Source of the DNA: Rhizophagus irregularis
Taxonomy: Eukaryota; Glomeromycota; Glomeromycetes; Glomerales; Glomeraceae
Length of the DNA: 64,000 nt
Reading direction: 5' to 3'
Assembly: GCF_026210795.1 (NCBI RefSeq)
Contig: NC_089447.1
Location: forward strand, 2,296,501 to 2,360,500
This document shows positions 36,000-45,542 of the stretch, in pieces; positions within the stretch are counted from its first letter, which is position 1, and each line of letters begins with the position of its first letter. The translations under genes were made by a program, and so were the position numbers. The notes under the pieces are model-generated. The model saw nothing but the letters and a program-made list of their open reading frames with translations, ran no database searches and had not been told where the DNA came from.

Positions 36000-36559
36000 T
36001 AACTTAATAGGAGAGTCTTAAGTTGATCACAAATAATCACATGAAATAACGTTGGATGTTCAGTTAAAGAAAATAGGTTTTTATTAAAATAATGTAAGAT
36101 TTTGGATATGACGAAAATATAGATAATCTCTTAGTTGCGAAATTAACTATCTTGAATTATACTACTGGGAATAATACTCTTATTGTATAACTCGAAAACT
36201 ACAATACAATTCTTAACTAACTAACGGACCTTCTTCCTATTTGGTAAAATCCTATCACTATTTATAATAAAATAAAAATCAAGAATATTTGATAAAATAA
36301 ATAATAAATAAAATAAAATAAATAAATAAAATAAAATAAATAAATAAGATAAAATAAATATATCAAATAAATAAAATATAACAAATAAAATAAATAAAAT
36401 TAATAAAATAAATAAATCAAATAAATCAAATATACCAGATTTATCAGATTTATCAAATAAATCAAGAAAATCAAGAAAATCGAAAAAATCAAGAGATTTA
36501 CGAAATGATCTACAAAATTGATCTACATAAAATTACTGCGCTACATTTCTATTTTAACA
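36000..36559 (-). repeat. 3' LTR of the Ty3 element (outer edge approximate)
   Basis: In element orientation the LTR begins TGTTAAAATAGAAATGTAGC directly after the polypurine tract. It includes a 180-bp AATAAA-type low-complexity stretch (36280-36480), which may supply poly(A) signals. The outer end is not fixed because there is no second LTR in the window to align. Confidence 0.6.
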
Positions 36560-36575
36560 CTTTCCCCCCTTAAAG
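36560..36575 (-). other. Polypurine tract of the Ty3 element
   Basis: On the minus strand this reads CTTTAAGGGGGGAAAG and abuts TGTTAAAATAG, the expected plus-strand primer site just upstream of a 3' LTR. Confidence 0.8.
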
Positions 36576-36594
36576 AATGAACTCCTGTGAGTCT

Positions 36595-36990
36595 TTAAAT
36601 TTCCAATACCAATTGCTTAATTTCATTTTGTTTTAAAGATCTTATCAAATTAACAGTAGTATTAATGGTACAATAAATTTGAATAGGATTTGTCTCGAAG
36701 ATATAATAAACATGAACAGAAATCCAATAATAATGTTCTGAAACTATTTGTCTAACTTGCTTCTTTGTTAATTCTTTTTGTTCAATAAGCTGTCCTAAGA
36801 AATATGCGAAAACTAGAGCTGGAATTCTTTGTTTTAGTCGTTGAGCTCGTAACAAATATCGGTAAGTCACATGAATTTTTGTTTTATCATCCATTTCGTC
36901 TGAATAAGGTTCGTGAGAACTATTTCCTTCAATTAATGGGTCTTGTAACACAATTTCGTAAGGCGTTATAATGAGAAAAAGTGAATCATA
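36595..36990 (-). CDS. Accessory ORF at the 3' end of the Ty3 element
   Basis: An open frame of about 118-130 codons sits between integrase and the 3' LTR on the element's sense strand, ending TAA at 36595-36597 some 20 nt before the polypurine tract. The product is basic with hydrophobic stretches (VTYRYLLRAQRLKQRIPALV, then Y-F-L-G-Q-L-I-E-Q-K-E-L-T and H-V-Y-Y-I-F-E). An ATG near 37009 lies one frame off, so the start may have been lost by a frameshift. I do not recognise a domain, and it is not an obvious envelope protein (no signal peptide or cysteine pattern). Confidence 0.55.
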   Translation of the reverse strand, partial: YDSLFLIITPYEIVLQDPLIEGNSSHEPYSDEMDDKTKIHVTYRYLLRAQRLKQRIPALVFAYFLGQLIEQKELTKKQVRQIVSEHYYWISVHVYYIFETNPIQIYCTINTTVNLIRSLKQNEIKQLVLEI

Positions 36991-37379
36991 ACAAAATAGA
37001 ACGCATCTTTAAATAAGAATTTCATTGTCATACTTAATTAATTAATATTATTAATGATTAACTACTAATTTCGGTAGATCGTGACATTATTGTTCCACTA
37101 ATTTAGTTTGATTGATATTTTGAAACATTTCTCCTTATTCTAAAAATAATTTTTTCTTTTCCTTAATTATTTCCACGTGTAATTATTATCAGCTGTTATT
37201 AAATTTTTCGCATCATTTTTATTATTTCGTCTAGAGCATATTTTGTCGCGTCATGTCTTTTTCTTATTTAAGAACCTAATTTTTCCTTTCCCCTTGTTCT
37301 TTACTTCTCCGCAAAATCTTTTCGCATATATCACCTTTATTAAAACTTACATATTTTTCCTAACATCCTTATTATTAAA

Positions 37380-38166
37380 ATGGGCTGCCGTTGATCAAAA
37401 ACATCCCAAAAAAAATCACAAGCTCGCTTTAAGGTCCTAAAGGCTGCTCGTAAATCACAACTTCGTCAACTTGAGGGTGAGTATTGCATGCAAGGTTCTT
37501 AAAATGTTTCTTAAACGGGGATAGCCTGCAGACGGGGTTTCGATCTTATATCCGGCTTACCGAACAGTTGATCTCTTTTTCTTTTCTTGCAGTTCAGGGT
37601 ATTTATACCTTCAGATATCTAGTCTTGAATGGACTCCCCCTATGAACTTTTTTGGACTATCGATTTATTCACTTAGTTCTTGACTAACTTGCTGTTTCTA
37701 CTCTCTCAATTTAATAACACAAGATCAAGTTCAAACGTTACGATCTGAAAATGATTTCTTACAAGCTGAAAATAATTTCTTACAAGAAGAAGTTGCAACT
37801 TTGACAGAGTTTGGTATCTTCCAGTCTGGGCAAATCCATCAACAAGAAGAAGAAGCGCAATCTAATAACGAACTGTGGGCTATCGTTCAAAAGGAATGTT
37901 AGGAGGCCCAGAAAAAGGTTATTCAACAAGATGAAGAAATTGTCAGTTTAAAGAACAAAGTAAAACAACTGAAAAGTGAAAATAAAAGCACTACGTATAG
38001 TACAAAATATTTTGAAACTAAATATTATCATGCAATGAGCGTTATACACAAATATGGCATGATTGTTATTAACGATAATATGCCCAAGTCTCCTTCACTG
38101 TACCGCATGCTTCAAATCTTCATCTTTTTCCTCTTCTTCTTACGATCAAATATTTGTTGCCTTTAA
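37380..38166 (+). pseudogene. Antisense two-exon coiled-coil ORF in the Ty3 element
   Basis: It runs on the strand opposite to gag-pol, between integrase and the 3' ORF. Exon 37380-37476 starts MGCR, then TGA, then a basic segment (SKTSQKKSQARFKVLKAARK). The 247-nt intron (GT at 37477, AG at 37723) keeps phase. Exon 37724-38166 is coiled coil (L-R-S-E-N-D-F-L-Q-A-E-N-N-F-L-Q), has a TAG at 37900-37902, then D-E-E-I-V-S-L-K-N-K-V and Y-Y-H-A-M-S-V-I-H-K-Y-G. A basic N terminus plus heptads suggests a nucleic-acid-binding, self-associating protein, which is inference. The spliced structure in antisense argues for its own promoter, near 37250-37370. Two stops mark this copy as dead. Confidence 0.6.
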
Positions 38167-38269
38167 TTGGTTCCTAATTATATTAATAATAATACTGATG
38201 ATAATAATAATAATAATAATAATGAACAATAATATTTTTTCTAATAAAACTTTTTAATATTTTCAAATT

Positions 38270-39539
38270 ATAACTATTAGTTCTAATCTTCGCTCATGAT
38301 ATTTCTTAAGTCTATTCCCATGAATTACATGTTTAACTAATTTTCCGTCTAAATTTCTAAGTTTATAAACATTATCATTAAGTACTTCATGAATAAAATA
38401 AGGTCCTATCCACTTATTTTCTAATTTTGCTGAGAAATTATTTTTAAGCCACGTTCGTTCTACTAAGACTTGATCTCCTATTTTTAATTTTTCTGAAATT
38501 CCTCATTGATCATACACTTATTTTTGCTTTGCTTGTTCTCTTTCAATTCTTAATGAAACATCATTTCGTTCTTCATCTAATTCAACTATCAATTGATAAA
38601 TTCGTCTTTGCATTAGATCCTTTTCATTTTGAGGTATTTGCGATGGGATTTTTAAATCAATTGGTAAAGTTGCTTCTCATCCATAAGTTAAATAGAATGG
38701 TGTTTTTCCCGTAGTGTTATGTTTTTTCGTTCGATATGCCAAAAGTACTGCATCGACTAATTGATCCCATTCCTTATTATTATCTTGAACTAATTTTGCT
38801 ATACATTCACCAATTGTTCGATTAAATCTTTCAACCATTCCATTCGTTAGAGGTCGATAAGATAAGGTAAGACGATGTTTAGTTTGATAATTTTCACATA
38901 ATTCATCAATTAATTTATTCATAAATAATGTTCCTCTATCTGATAGAATTTCTTGTGGAACTCCATGTCTACAAATAATTTCTTCATAAATAAATTTAGC
39001 TACTGTTTCTGCTTTAATATTGGATATCGCTCTTGCTTCTGGCCATTTAGTAAAATAATCCATAGCGACAATAATATATCTATTTTTACTACTAGTGATC
39101 GGTAATGGTCCTTTAATGTCAATTCCTATTCTGTGAAATGGTCCCTTAACTGGTATTGGTATCAGTTCTTCTCGCTGATTGGTAGGTCCTCTTCTTTGAG
39201 ACTTTGACAAATATCGCTAGTTCTTATATATTCTTTTACATCTTCTCCTAATTGTGGCCAATAATATCGATCTTTGATTTTTCCAATTATAGCGTCTATT
39301 CCTAAATGAGCACCGCTCATATCTGTATGAAAGTGATATAAAATAGGTTCTACTTGTTCACGTAGAATTACTTTTCTTATACCATCCTTTGTTTTCCTAA
39401 ATAAAATATTGTTTTGATAAATATATTGGGTTGAGTTTTTCCGAATTTGGGTTTTCCGTTTATCCGTTATACCATCCATAAAAGTGAGAGTTGTTAAAAA
39501 TAAGATTAATTCATTATATAGTTGTTCATCCATGATCAT
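38270..39539 (-). pseudogene. Integrase region of Ty3 pol
   Basis: The HHCC zinc domain begins at 39539 (H-T-D-M-S-G-A-H-L ... Y-Y-W-P). The CxxC pair is damaged, reading T-S-D-I-C-Q, and the frame shifts near 39200. The catalytic core is open at 39210-38677 with all three acidic residues: G-I-D-I-K-G-P, L-S-D-R-G-T-L-F and NGMVERFNRTIGE. A stop follows at 38676. The C-terminal part (K-L-E-N-K-W-I-G-P-Y-F-I-H-E-V-L then K-L-R-N-L-D-G) continues to about 38270 past further stops, with a GPY/F-type motif and no clear chromodomain. Confidence 0.88.
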
Positions 39540-41095
39540 TATGTGAGGTTAAAGGGTTGGTGTGATTATTAGTTGAGGTTGAGTCAAGACGAGAGAATGC
39601 ATCAGCATTCGCATGTTTAGTTCCTTTTCGATATATAATGTCATATTTATATTCTGATAAAGCAATCTTCCATCTTTCCAATCTTTTATTATTATTTTCT
39701 GTTGTTGAATTCAACAACCACTTAAGCGCTGCATGGTCGGTGATGATGGTGAATTTACTTCCATAAAAATAATGTCAAAAATATTTAACTGCCCATACAA
39801 TCGCAAGGCATTCCAATTCTGTGATGACATAATTCTTTTCCGCTGGTATTAAAGTTCGACTGGCATAGGCAATCACATGCTCTTGATCATCATTTTTTTG
39901 TGCAAGTACTGCGCCTAACCCTATAATTGAAGCATTAGTATATAAAAAGAACGGTTTTGAAAAATCTGGGTATTGTACGATCAGTGCTGTTGTTAATTTA
40001 TCTCTTAAATTCTCAAATGCCTTCTGTTGTAAATTCGTCTATTCATAGGGTGCATCCTTTTTTAATAACTTGTACATTGGATCAGCAACTTTAGCAAAAT
40101 CATTGATGAAGCATCGATAATAAGAGAATAATCCTAGGACTCCGCACAATTCTCTAATATTTTGAGGTTCTGGGTAATTAACCATTTTATTGACTTTTTC
40201 TGGATCAGGTTTAACATTTTCTTTTCCTACAACATGTCCTAAAAATTGAAGTTCAGCTGCTGCGAAATGACATTTCTCTGCTTTTAATCTTAGATTTGCT
40301 TTACGAATTCTATTTAGGACTTCTTCCAAATATTGAAAAAGTTTTTGAATATATAATGACATCATCAAGATAAACTAAAACGAACTTCTCCTTTATTTCA
40401 TGTAAAACTTTATCCATAGTTCGCTGAAATGTCGCAGGTGCGTTGTAAAGTCCAAAAGGCATAACTTTGAATTCATATGTTCCAAATTTTGTGATAAAGG
40501 CTGTTTTTTCCTGATCTTCTGCCCTTACTTTTATTTGCCAATACCCTGATGCTAAATCTAAAGTGGTGAACCATTGTGCATTTTGTAGAGAATCTAATAA
40601 TTCATCAATCCTTGGAAGTGGGTAATTATCCTTTTTTGTAATATCGTTAAGAGGTTTATAATTAACGCAAACCCTAAGTTTTCCATTCTTCTTTTTCACT
40701 ACTACTACCGGAAATGACCAGGGGCTAGTTGAAGGTTCTATTAGCCCTTGTTCTAACATATCGTTGATTTCATTTTCAATAAATTCATTTTTTTTTAGTG
40801 CTGTCCTATAAGCTCGCTTTTTGATAGGTGGCACTTCTTCAGTAATAATAATATGTTCCACTTCTGGAGTTTGTTTCAACTCTTGTAATGATTTAGCGAA
40901 TAAGTCTTTATTTTTATCTAGTAATTGGTAGAGCGATTGATATTGACTTTCCTCTAATTCTCCAATTGGAACAACTTTTTCTGGTTCTAATTGAATATTA
41001 GATATATTTGGACTGTCTGATCCTTGCATCACATGATAAATATTCCAATCTTCTTGAACTATTTGACAATTATTACAAACTTCTTGATCTCCCAA
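39526..41095 (-). pseudogene. Reverse transcriptase and RNase H region of Ty3 pol
   Basis: The RT fingers and palm lie at 41095-40310: R-V-C-V-N-Y-K-P-L-N, T-L-D-L-A-S-G-Y-W-Q-I and the catalytic FVLVYLDDVIIY. A frameshift near 40366 moves to the frame holding K-C-H-F-A-A-A-E-L-Q-F-L-G-H. The RNase H domain follows (Y-T-N-A-S-I-I-G-L-G-A-V-L, where the first catalytic Asp has become Asn; Y-V-I-T-E-L-E; I-I-T-D-H-A-A-L; D-A-F-S-R-L). Stops occur near 40038 and 39774. Not active as it stands. Confidence 0.92.
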
Positions 41096-41393
41096 GTTTT
41101 ACGTAGCTTTTCTATTTTCCTGGCCCTTTACTATTAATTACGCCAGTACTATTGTGACTTTGTTGCTTAATATATTCCAAATACCTTGGGTGATTCTCGA
41201 TCATTGATTTGAAAAGTACTTTTGGTTATTTCTGCCTTATAAAATGGAACTGCTATGGTGTCTTCTAACTCATCTTCTAATTCTAGTTCATCTACTGGTA
41301 ACAACGATCTGTATATTTTGTTAGGTCTAATTTTTGAGAACATGTGACAGGAATTTGTTGTTGGATTCCTTCATATTTAATGGTGATGGTATT

Positions 41394-41819
41394 CTATCCA
41401 TAATCGATGTTTGCATTAACCTTCTTCAACCATTCGTTACCAAGCAGAACATTATATTCAGCTGAGTTTGTGACTATCATATTAACATAGACTTTAATAT
41501 CCCTCATTTGTACTGGAACTTGCTGAACCATTCCTAATGGTGATGATTTTTGTCTTATTACATCGATGATTTTAATATTCGTAGGTAATTCAATTCCTTT
41601 ATTGACTTTATCTAGGAATCTTTTAGAAATAATACAACCTACAGCTCCTGAATCTATTAGGACATTAACAGGTTGTCCATATACAATCGCTTCTCCATAC
41701 AAAGCTTCTTCAGCTCTTTCTTTTTGATTAAGATATACTGGTTCTTCTCTAATCAATTGGTTAAGAATATCAGTATAATAATTAACTAGTGTTGGGGTTA
41801 ATTTATTATGTTTCACCAT
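41394..41819 (-). pseudogene. Aspartic protease region of Ty3 pol
   Basis: Retropepsin-like segment with the active-site V-L-I-D-S-G-A and a second hydrophobic strand ending NVLLGNEWLKK. It is followed by a stop at 41394 and about 300 nt of decayed linker before RT. In the same frame it is preceded by the end of the Nudix-like segment. Confidence 0.85.
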
Positions 41820-42110
41820 AAATTGGAATTGTTCAAAAAAAGTAATTGTCCAAGCTCCTTGTTTTTCAGGTTCAGTTCGCTATAACTCTTGATAATCAGG
41901 TACTTTCATTAAATGAACATCACAATTAAAAGCTGGATCGTTAAATAAAAATATACATTTATCTTTTTTAATATCTAGCGCTGTTTCTTCTTTTGTTTTT
42001 CTAAGCACAGCTTGAAGAGAAGATTCACGATTTTCTACTTTTCCTCCTGCTACTTGCCATAAATTATACATTGTTTTATTTTCTGTAGTTGTTTCGATAA
42101 ATAAATTCTA
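41820..42110 (-). pseudogene. Nudix-like segment between Gag and protease of the Ty3 element
   Basis: On the minus strand MYNLWQVAGGKVENRESS (from 42071) leads into a Nudix box of the form G-x5-E-x7-R-K-x-x-E-E: GGKVENRESSLQAVLRKTKE then E-T-A-L-D-I. The usual R-E has become R-K, while both Glu of E-E are kept. A hydrophobic strand follows (C-I-F-L-F-N-D-P-A-F-N-C-D-V). After a TAG at 41880-41882, R-T-E-P-E-K-Q-G-A-W fits the acidic-tryptophan end of Nudix folds. It lies directly between the Gag linker and the protease, as if part of one polyprotein. Activity is unknown; Nudix enzymes cleave nucleoside diphosphate derivatives. Confidence 0.7.
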
Positions 42111-42276
42111 AAGTTATTATATAGAATGTTGAGAACATATGTAGGTCTTTTTAATAGTTGAATTGGCTTTTCAATAGGTCTGATTTCTTCTAATGGGTCC
42201 TTCCAATTCACTCTTTTAGTACTAATTTCGTTAGAGGGTTTTCTAAAATTCGCACTCTCCCCCTCCAGAGGTGCAC

Positions 42277-44165
42277 TTAGTAGTTTAAACGACCATTATT
42301 TTGGAAACCATTATTGGTTCTATTATTGCTATTATTATTATTTGATGGTGGTGACCTGCAATTCCTGGATACATGTCCTTTTCTTCCACAATTGTAACAA
42401 TCAACATTCCTTAAATCTCTCTCATTATTGTTGCGATTATTATTGTTTTGTTGATTATTTTTTTGACGACAGTTTTTTGTGATATGTCCAGTTCTTCCAC
42501 AGACATAGCATCCTGAATTATTCCTGTTTTGATTATTATTGTTGTTATTATTTGGAGTAGGGTTGGTTGGTTTAATTTTTGTGCGCATTTGGCTTAATGC
42601 TACAGTAATTCCTTCGCTGATTTTCTGTTCAACCATCTTTTCTACACTTTCTGGTTGGGAATAACTCATCAAATAGGCAGGTTGATACATGGCTAAGTTG
42701 GTTCAAGAAGGGATCATTCCTCCATTCATATTTTGTAAATAACCTGGCATCATTGAATAAACTGATAGGTCCATTCCCATTGAAAAAGCAGTTTCTAATG
42801 CTTGTGCTTTTTCCATTGCTTTTTCTACTGTTTAAGGCATAGCAGATTGTACAGGTACAACAAACTCAGATCTTAAACCTTCGATAAATTCATGAATTTT
42901 ATCCAATTCCATTCATCTATCTGTAAGATCCACACTTTTCCATAATTTTGTAATTGCTGCGATATATTCTTCAATTGTTTCACCTTGCTTTTGTTTCCTA
43001 TTTCGCAGTTAATGTTTCCATTGACTAATTCTAAAAGGATTACAGAAATGATCCTTAAATAAGTGCGTAAATGATCGTTGGGGGTTATTATCATTCTCCC
43101 AAAAAGTAATATTTTGACGATTGTACCAAATTAATGCTGTCCCTTTTAAATTGGATGCTACTAAAGATGTTAGCCGTAACTATAATATTAAGACACAGTG
43201 TCGTATATAATAGGTTGCGACCTATCTACATTAAAAAGCAAAAGTTGTAATGCTGTAATTAGGTTGTAATGCTAATCCGTAATGCCGTAATTCCGAAATT
43301 ACGTATGTAATTTCGGCCAGAATTATGCACTTAATTTTAGCAGAAATTAACAAATATCCTAAAAAGGAAAGTGTTGTTACACAAAATTCCAGTGTCGTTC
43401 CCACTAAAATCAATTTTTGTGGAACGGCTATCGCCAAAAAAGGAAAGATCTGCATTCCCGTTTTGGCTGAATTATGATTTTCGGCTGAAATTACATGTTT
43501 AAGTGAAATTACGTTAATTTCGGCCGGAATTATATTTCGGATTTCGGATTTCGGATTTTAGGAAATATGTGACTATGTAATTTCAATTTTAAGGGGTAAA
43601 TAATATCAAAAATAATAATAATAATAATTTTTTTTTTGTAAAAAAGTTTATATGTAAATTATGCATAAAATCATCTAATTATTAAAGATATTATGCTAAT
43701 TTAATATAAATTTTTTGAAAAAAACTTAATATTTCCCACCTTCCACCCCCGACCACCCATCCCTAGGGATTTTAGTTCATTATATAATTTTTTTCTTTAC
43801 ACGAACGTATATACAAAATACAAAAAAAAATGCGACGCGTCTTATGTACCCCCTAAAAATTAAAATTACACGACATATAAACTATTGTAATTTACTTTTA
43901 TAATTCATTACTTTTATTTTAAATTTTTATGCCATTAAAAATTACGACATTACAGCCTAATTATAGCATTGCGACCTAATTACAGCATTACGACCCAATT
44001 ACAGCATTACGGCCTAATTACAGTATTACGAAAAGTGTCATAACTGTAATGCTGTATGCTGTAATATTACGGCATCGGCCAATCAATTACGGCTAACATC
44101 TTTAGATGCTACTAAAACAATCGCTCATTCTTTGCTGACTTTATTAGCTACACAAGCTATATAAA
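42277..44165 (-). pseudogene. Gag of the Ty3 element, interrupted by a MITE
   Basis: The capsid-like part runs from 44165 to 44113, resumes at 43161 after the MITE and continues to about 42690 with stops at several former sense codons (for example after L-T-D-R and Q-S-A-M-P). It has L-I-W-Y-N ... F-W-E-N, typical of retrotransposon gag. The nucleocapsid part (42690-42277) has two zinc knuckles, C-Y-V-C-G-R-T-G-H-I-T-K-N-C and C-Y-N-C-G-R-K-G-H-V-S-R-N-C, in an Asn-rich setting. The N-terminal end is missing at 44165. Confidence 0.85.
43162..44104. mobile_element. hAT-like non-autonomous element in gag, 943 bp
   Basis: It starts TAAAGATGTTAGCCGTAA and ends with the exact inverse. GATGCTAC flanks it at 43154-43161 and 44105-44112. 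Both sub-ends are filled with short GTAATGCTGTAAT / ATTACAGCATTACG repeats, and a TTTCGGC-rich stretch (43440-43560) lies in the middle. No coding capacity. The gag frame is continuous once it is removed. Confidence 0.92.
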
Positions 44166-44189
44166 TAAAAACGTTAAACGGTATTATAT

Positions 44190-45285
44190 TATGAAAAAGA
44201 TGACATTTCGGCATTTTTTCATATTATTTTATACAAAAAGATGCTGAAACAGCATCTTTTTCATTTTTTTTATCAAAAAAGATGCCAAAACGGCATCTTT
44301 TCATATTGTTTTATGAAAAGAGATGCTGTTTGGCATTTTTTCATATTATCTTATAAAAACGATGCCGAAACGGCATCTTTTCGTATTATTTCATGAAAAG
44401 AGATGCCGTTTCAGCCTCTTTTCGTATTATTTTATGAAAATAGATACCAAAATGGCATCTTTTCGTATTATTTTATGAAAAAGATGCCAAAACGGCATCT
44501 TTTTGTATTATTTCATGAAAGAAATGCCAAAACGGAATCTTTCTGTATTATTTTATGAAAAAGATGCCAAAATGGCATTTTTTTTCTTTTTTTTTATCAA
44601 AAAAAAATGCTGTTTCGGCATCTTTTCATATTATTTTATGAAAATAGATGCCGAAATGGCATCTTTTCGTATTATTTTATGAAAAAGATTCTGAAATGAC
44701 ATCTTTTTCATTTTTTTTATCAAAAAAGATGCCAAAATAGCATCTTTTCGTATTATTTTATGAAAAAGATGCTGAAATGGCATTTTTTCGTATTATTTCA
44801 TAAAAAGAGATGCTGTTTCAGCATCTTTTCATATTATTTTATGAAAAAAAATGCCGTTTCACATCTTTTCATTTTTTTATCAAAAAAGATGCTGAAATGG
44901 CATTTTTTCGTATTATTTCATAAAAAGAGATGCTGTTTCAGCATCTTTTCATATTATTTTATGAAAAAAAATGCCGTTTCACATCTTTTCATTTTTTTAT
45001 CAAAAAAGATGCCGAAATGGCATCTTTTCGTATTATTTTATAAAAAAAAATGCTGTTTCGCATCTTTTCATTTTTTTTTATCAAAAAAGATGCCGTTTCG
45101 GCATCTTTTCGTATTATTTCATGAAAAAAAATGCTGTTTCACATCTTTTTCATTTTTTTTTATTAAAAAAGATGCCGTTTCGGCATCTTTTCATATCATT
45201 TTATGAAAAAATATGCTGTTTTTTAGCGTCTTTTTCATTTTTTTATCAAAAAAGCACTGAATCAGCGTTTTTTATAAAATTCTGA
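44190..45285. repeat. Array of about 27 short palindromes (array 1)
   Basis: Variants of GATGCCGAAACGGCATC or GATGCTGTTTCAGCATC recur about every 41 bp, alternating with a second palindrome-like spacer TTTTCGTATTATTTTATGAAAA. Arms co-vary (GCC..GGC, GCT..AGC), so many units remain self-complementary although they differ. A 120-bp block is duplicated exactly (44767-44886 and 44887-45006). Open frames across it are a by-product of the repeat. Confidence 0.9.
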
Positions 45286-45542
45286 TTTAATCTTTTAATT
45301 TAATTGACGGTCAATTAACAAGTCAAGTTAAAATCGAATTCATTTACTATACATATTTAATAATATAAAAAATTGTTATATCTGCTTGACTTTACACATT
45401 ATATTTCATTTAAACTTTATTTATAATTAAATCTATTTACAAATGAATTAAACCTATTTATAATAATAGAAATATTATCAAAGATAAAATAAGAAATATT
45501 AAAATTATTAAACTAACTACTGTTAAACAATGATAATGACCA
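45286..45542. other. AT-rich spacer between array 1 and hAT 3
   Basis: Short AT-rich stretch with TTGACGGTCAATTAAC (a small palindrome). I could not identify a terminal inverted repeat here. Confidence 0.4.

Larger units (their letters stand above)
36000..44165 (-). mobile_element. Ty3/Gypsy retrotransposon, 5'-truncated, with accessory ORFs
   Basis: Reading on the minus strand from 44165: gag with two CCHC knuckles, a Nudix-like segment, protease, reverse transcriptase, RNase H, integrase, an antisense coiled-coil ORF, a further sense ORF, polypurine tract and 3' LTR. The RT-RH-IN order marks Ty3/Gypsy. Its 5' end is lost at about 44165, where the palindrome array begins, and no 5' LTR was found. 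Stops, frameshifts and a MITE in gag show that it is dead. The left LTR edge (about 36000) is approximate. Confidence 0.88.

Noticed and set aside
36595-36990. Ty3 3' ORF considered as an envelope gene
   Set aside because: No signal peptide, no cysteine-rich ectodomain and no cleavage site; too short.
44760-45285. Open frames of 104-148 codons across palindrome array 1, rich in Phe, Lys and His
   Set aside because: They are translations of the repeat itself; composition and repetition follow the DNA unit, and frames are open on several registers.
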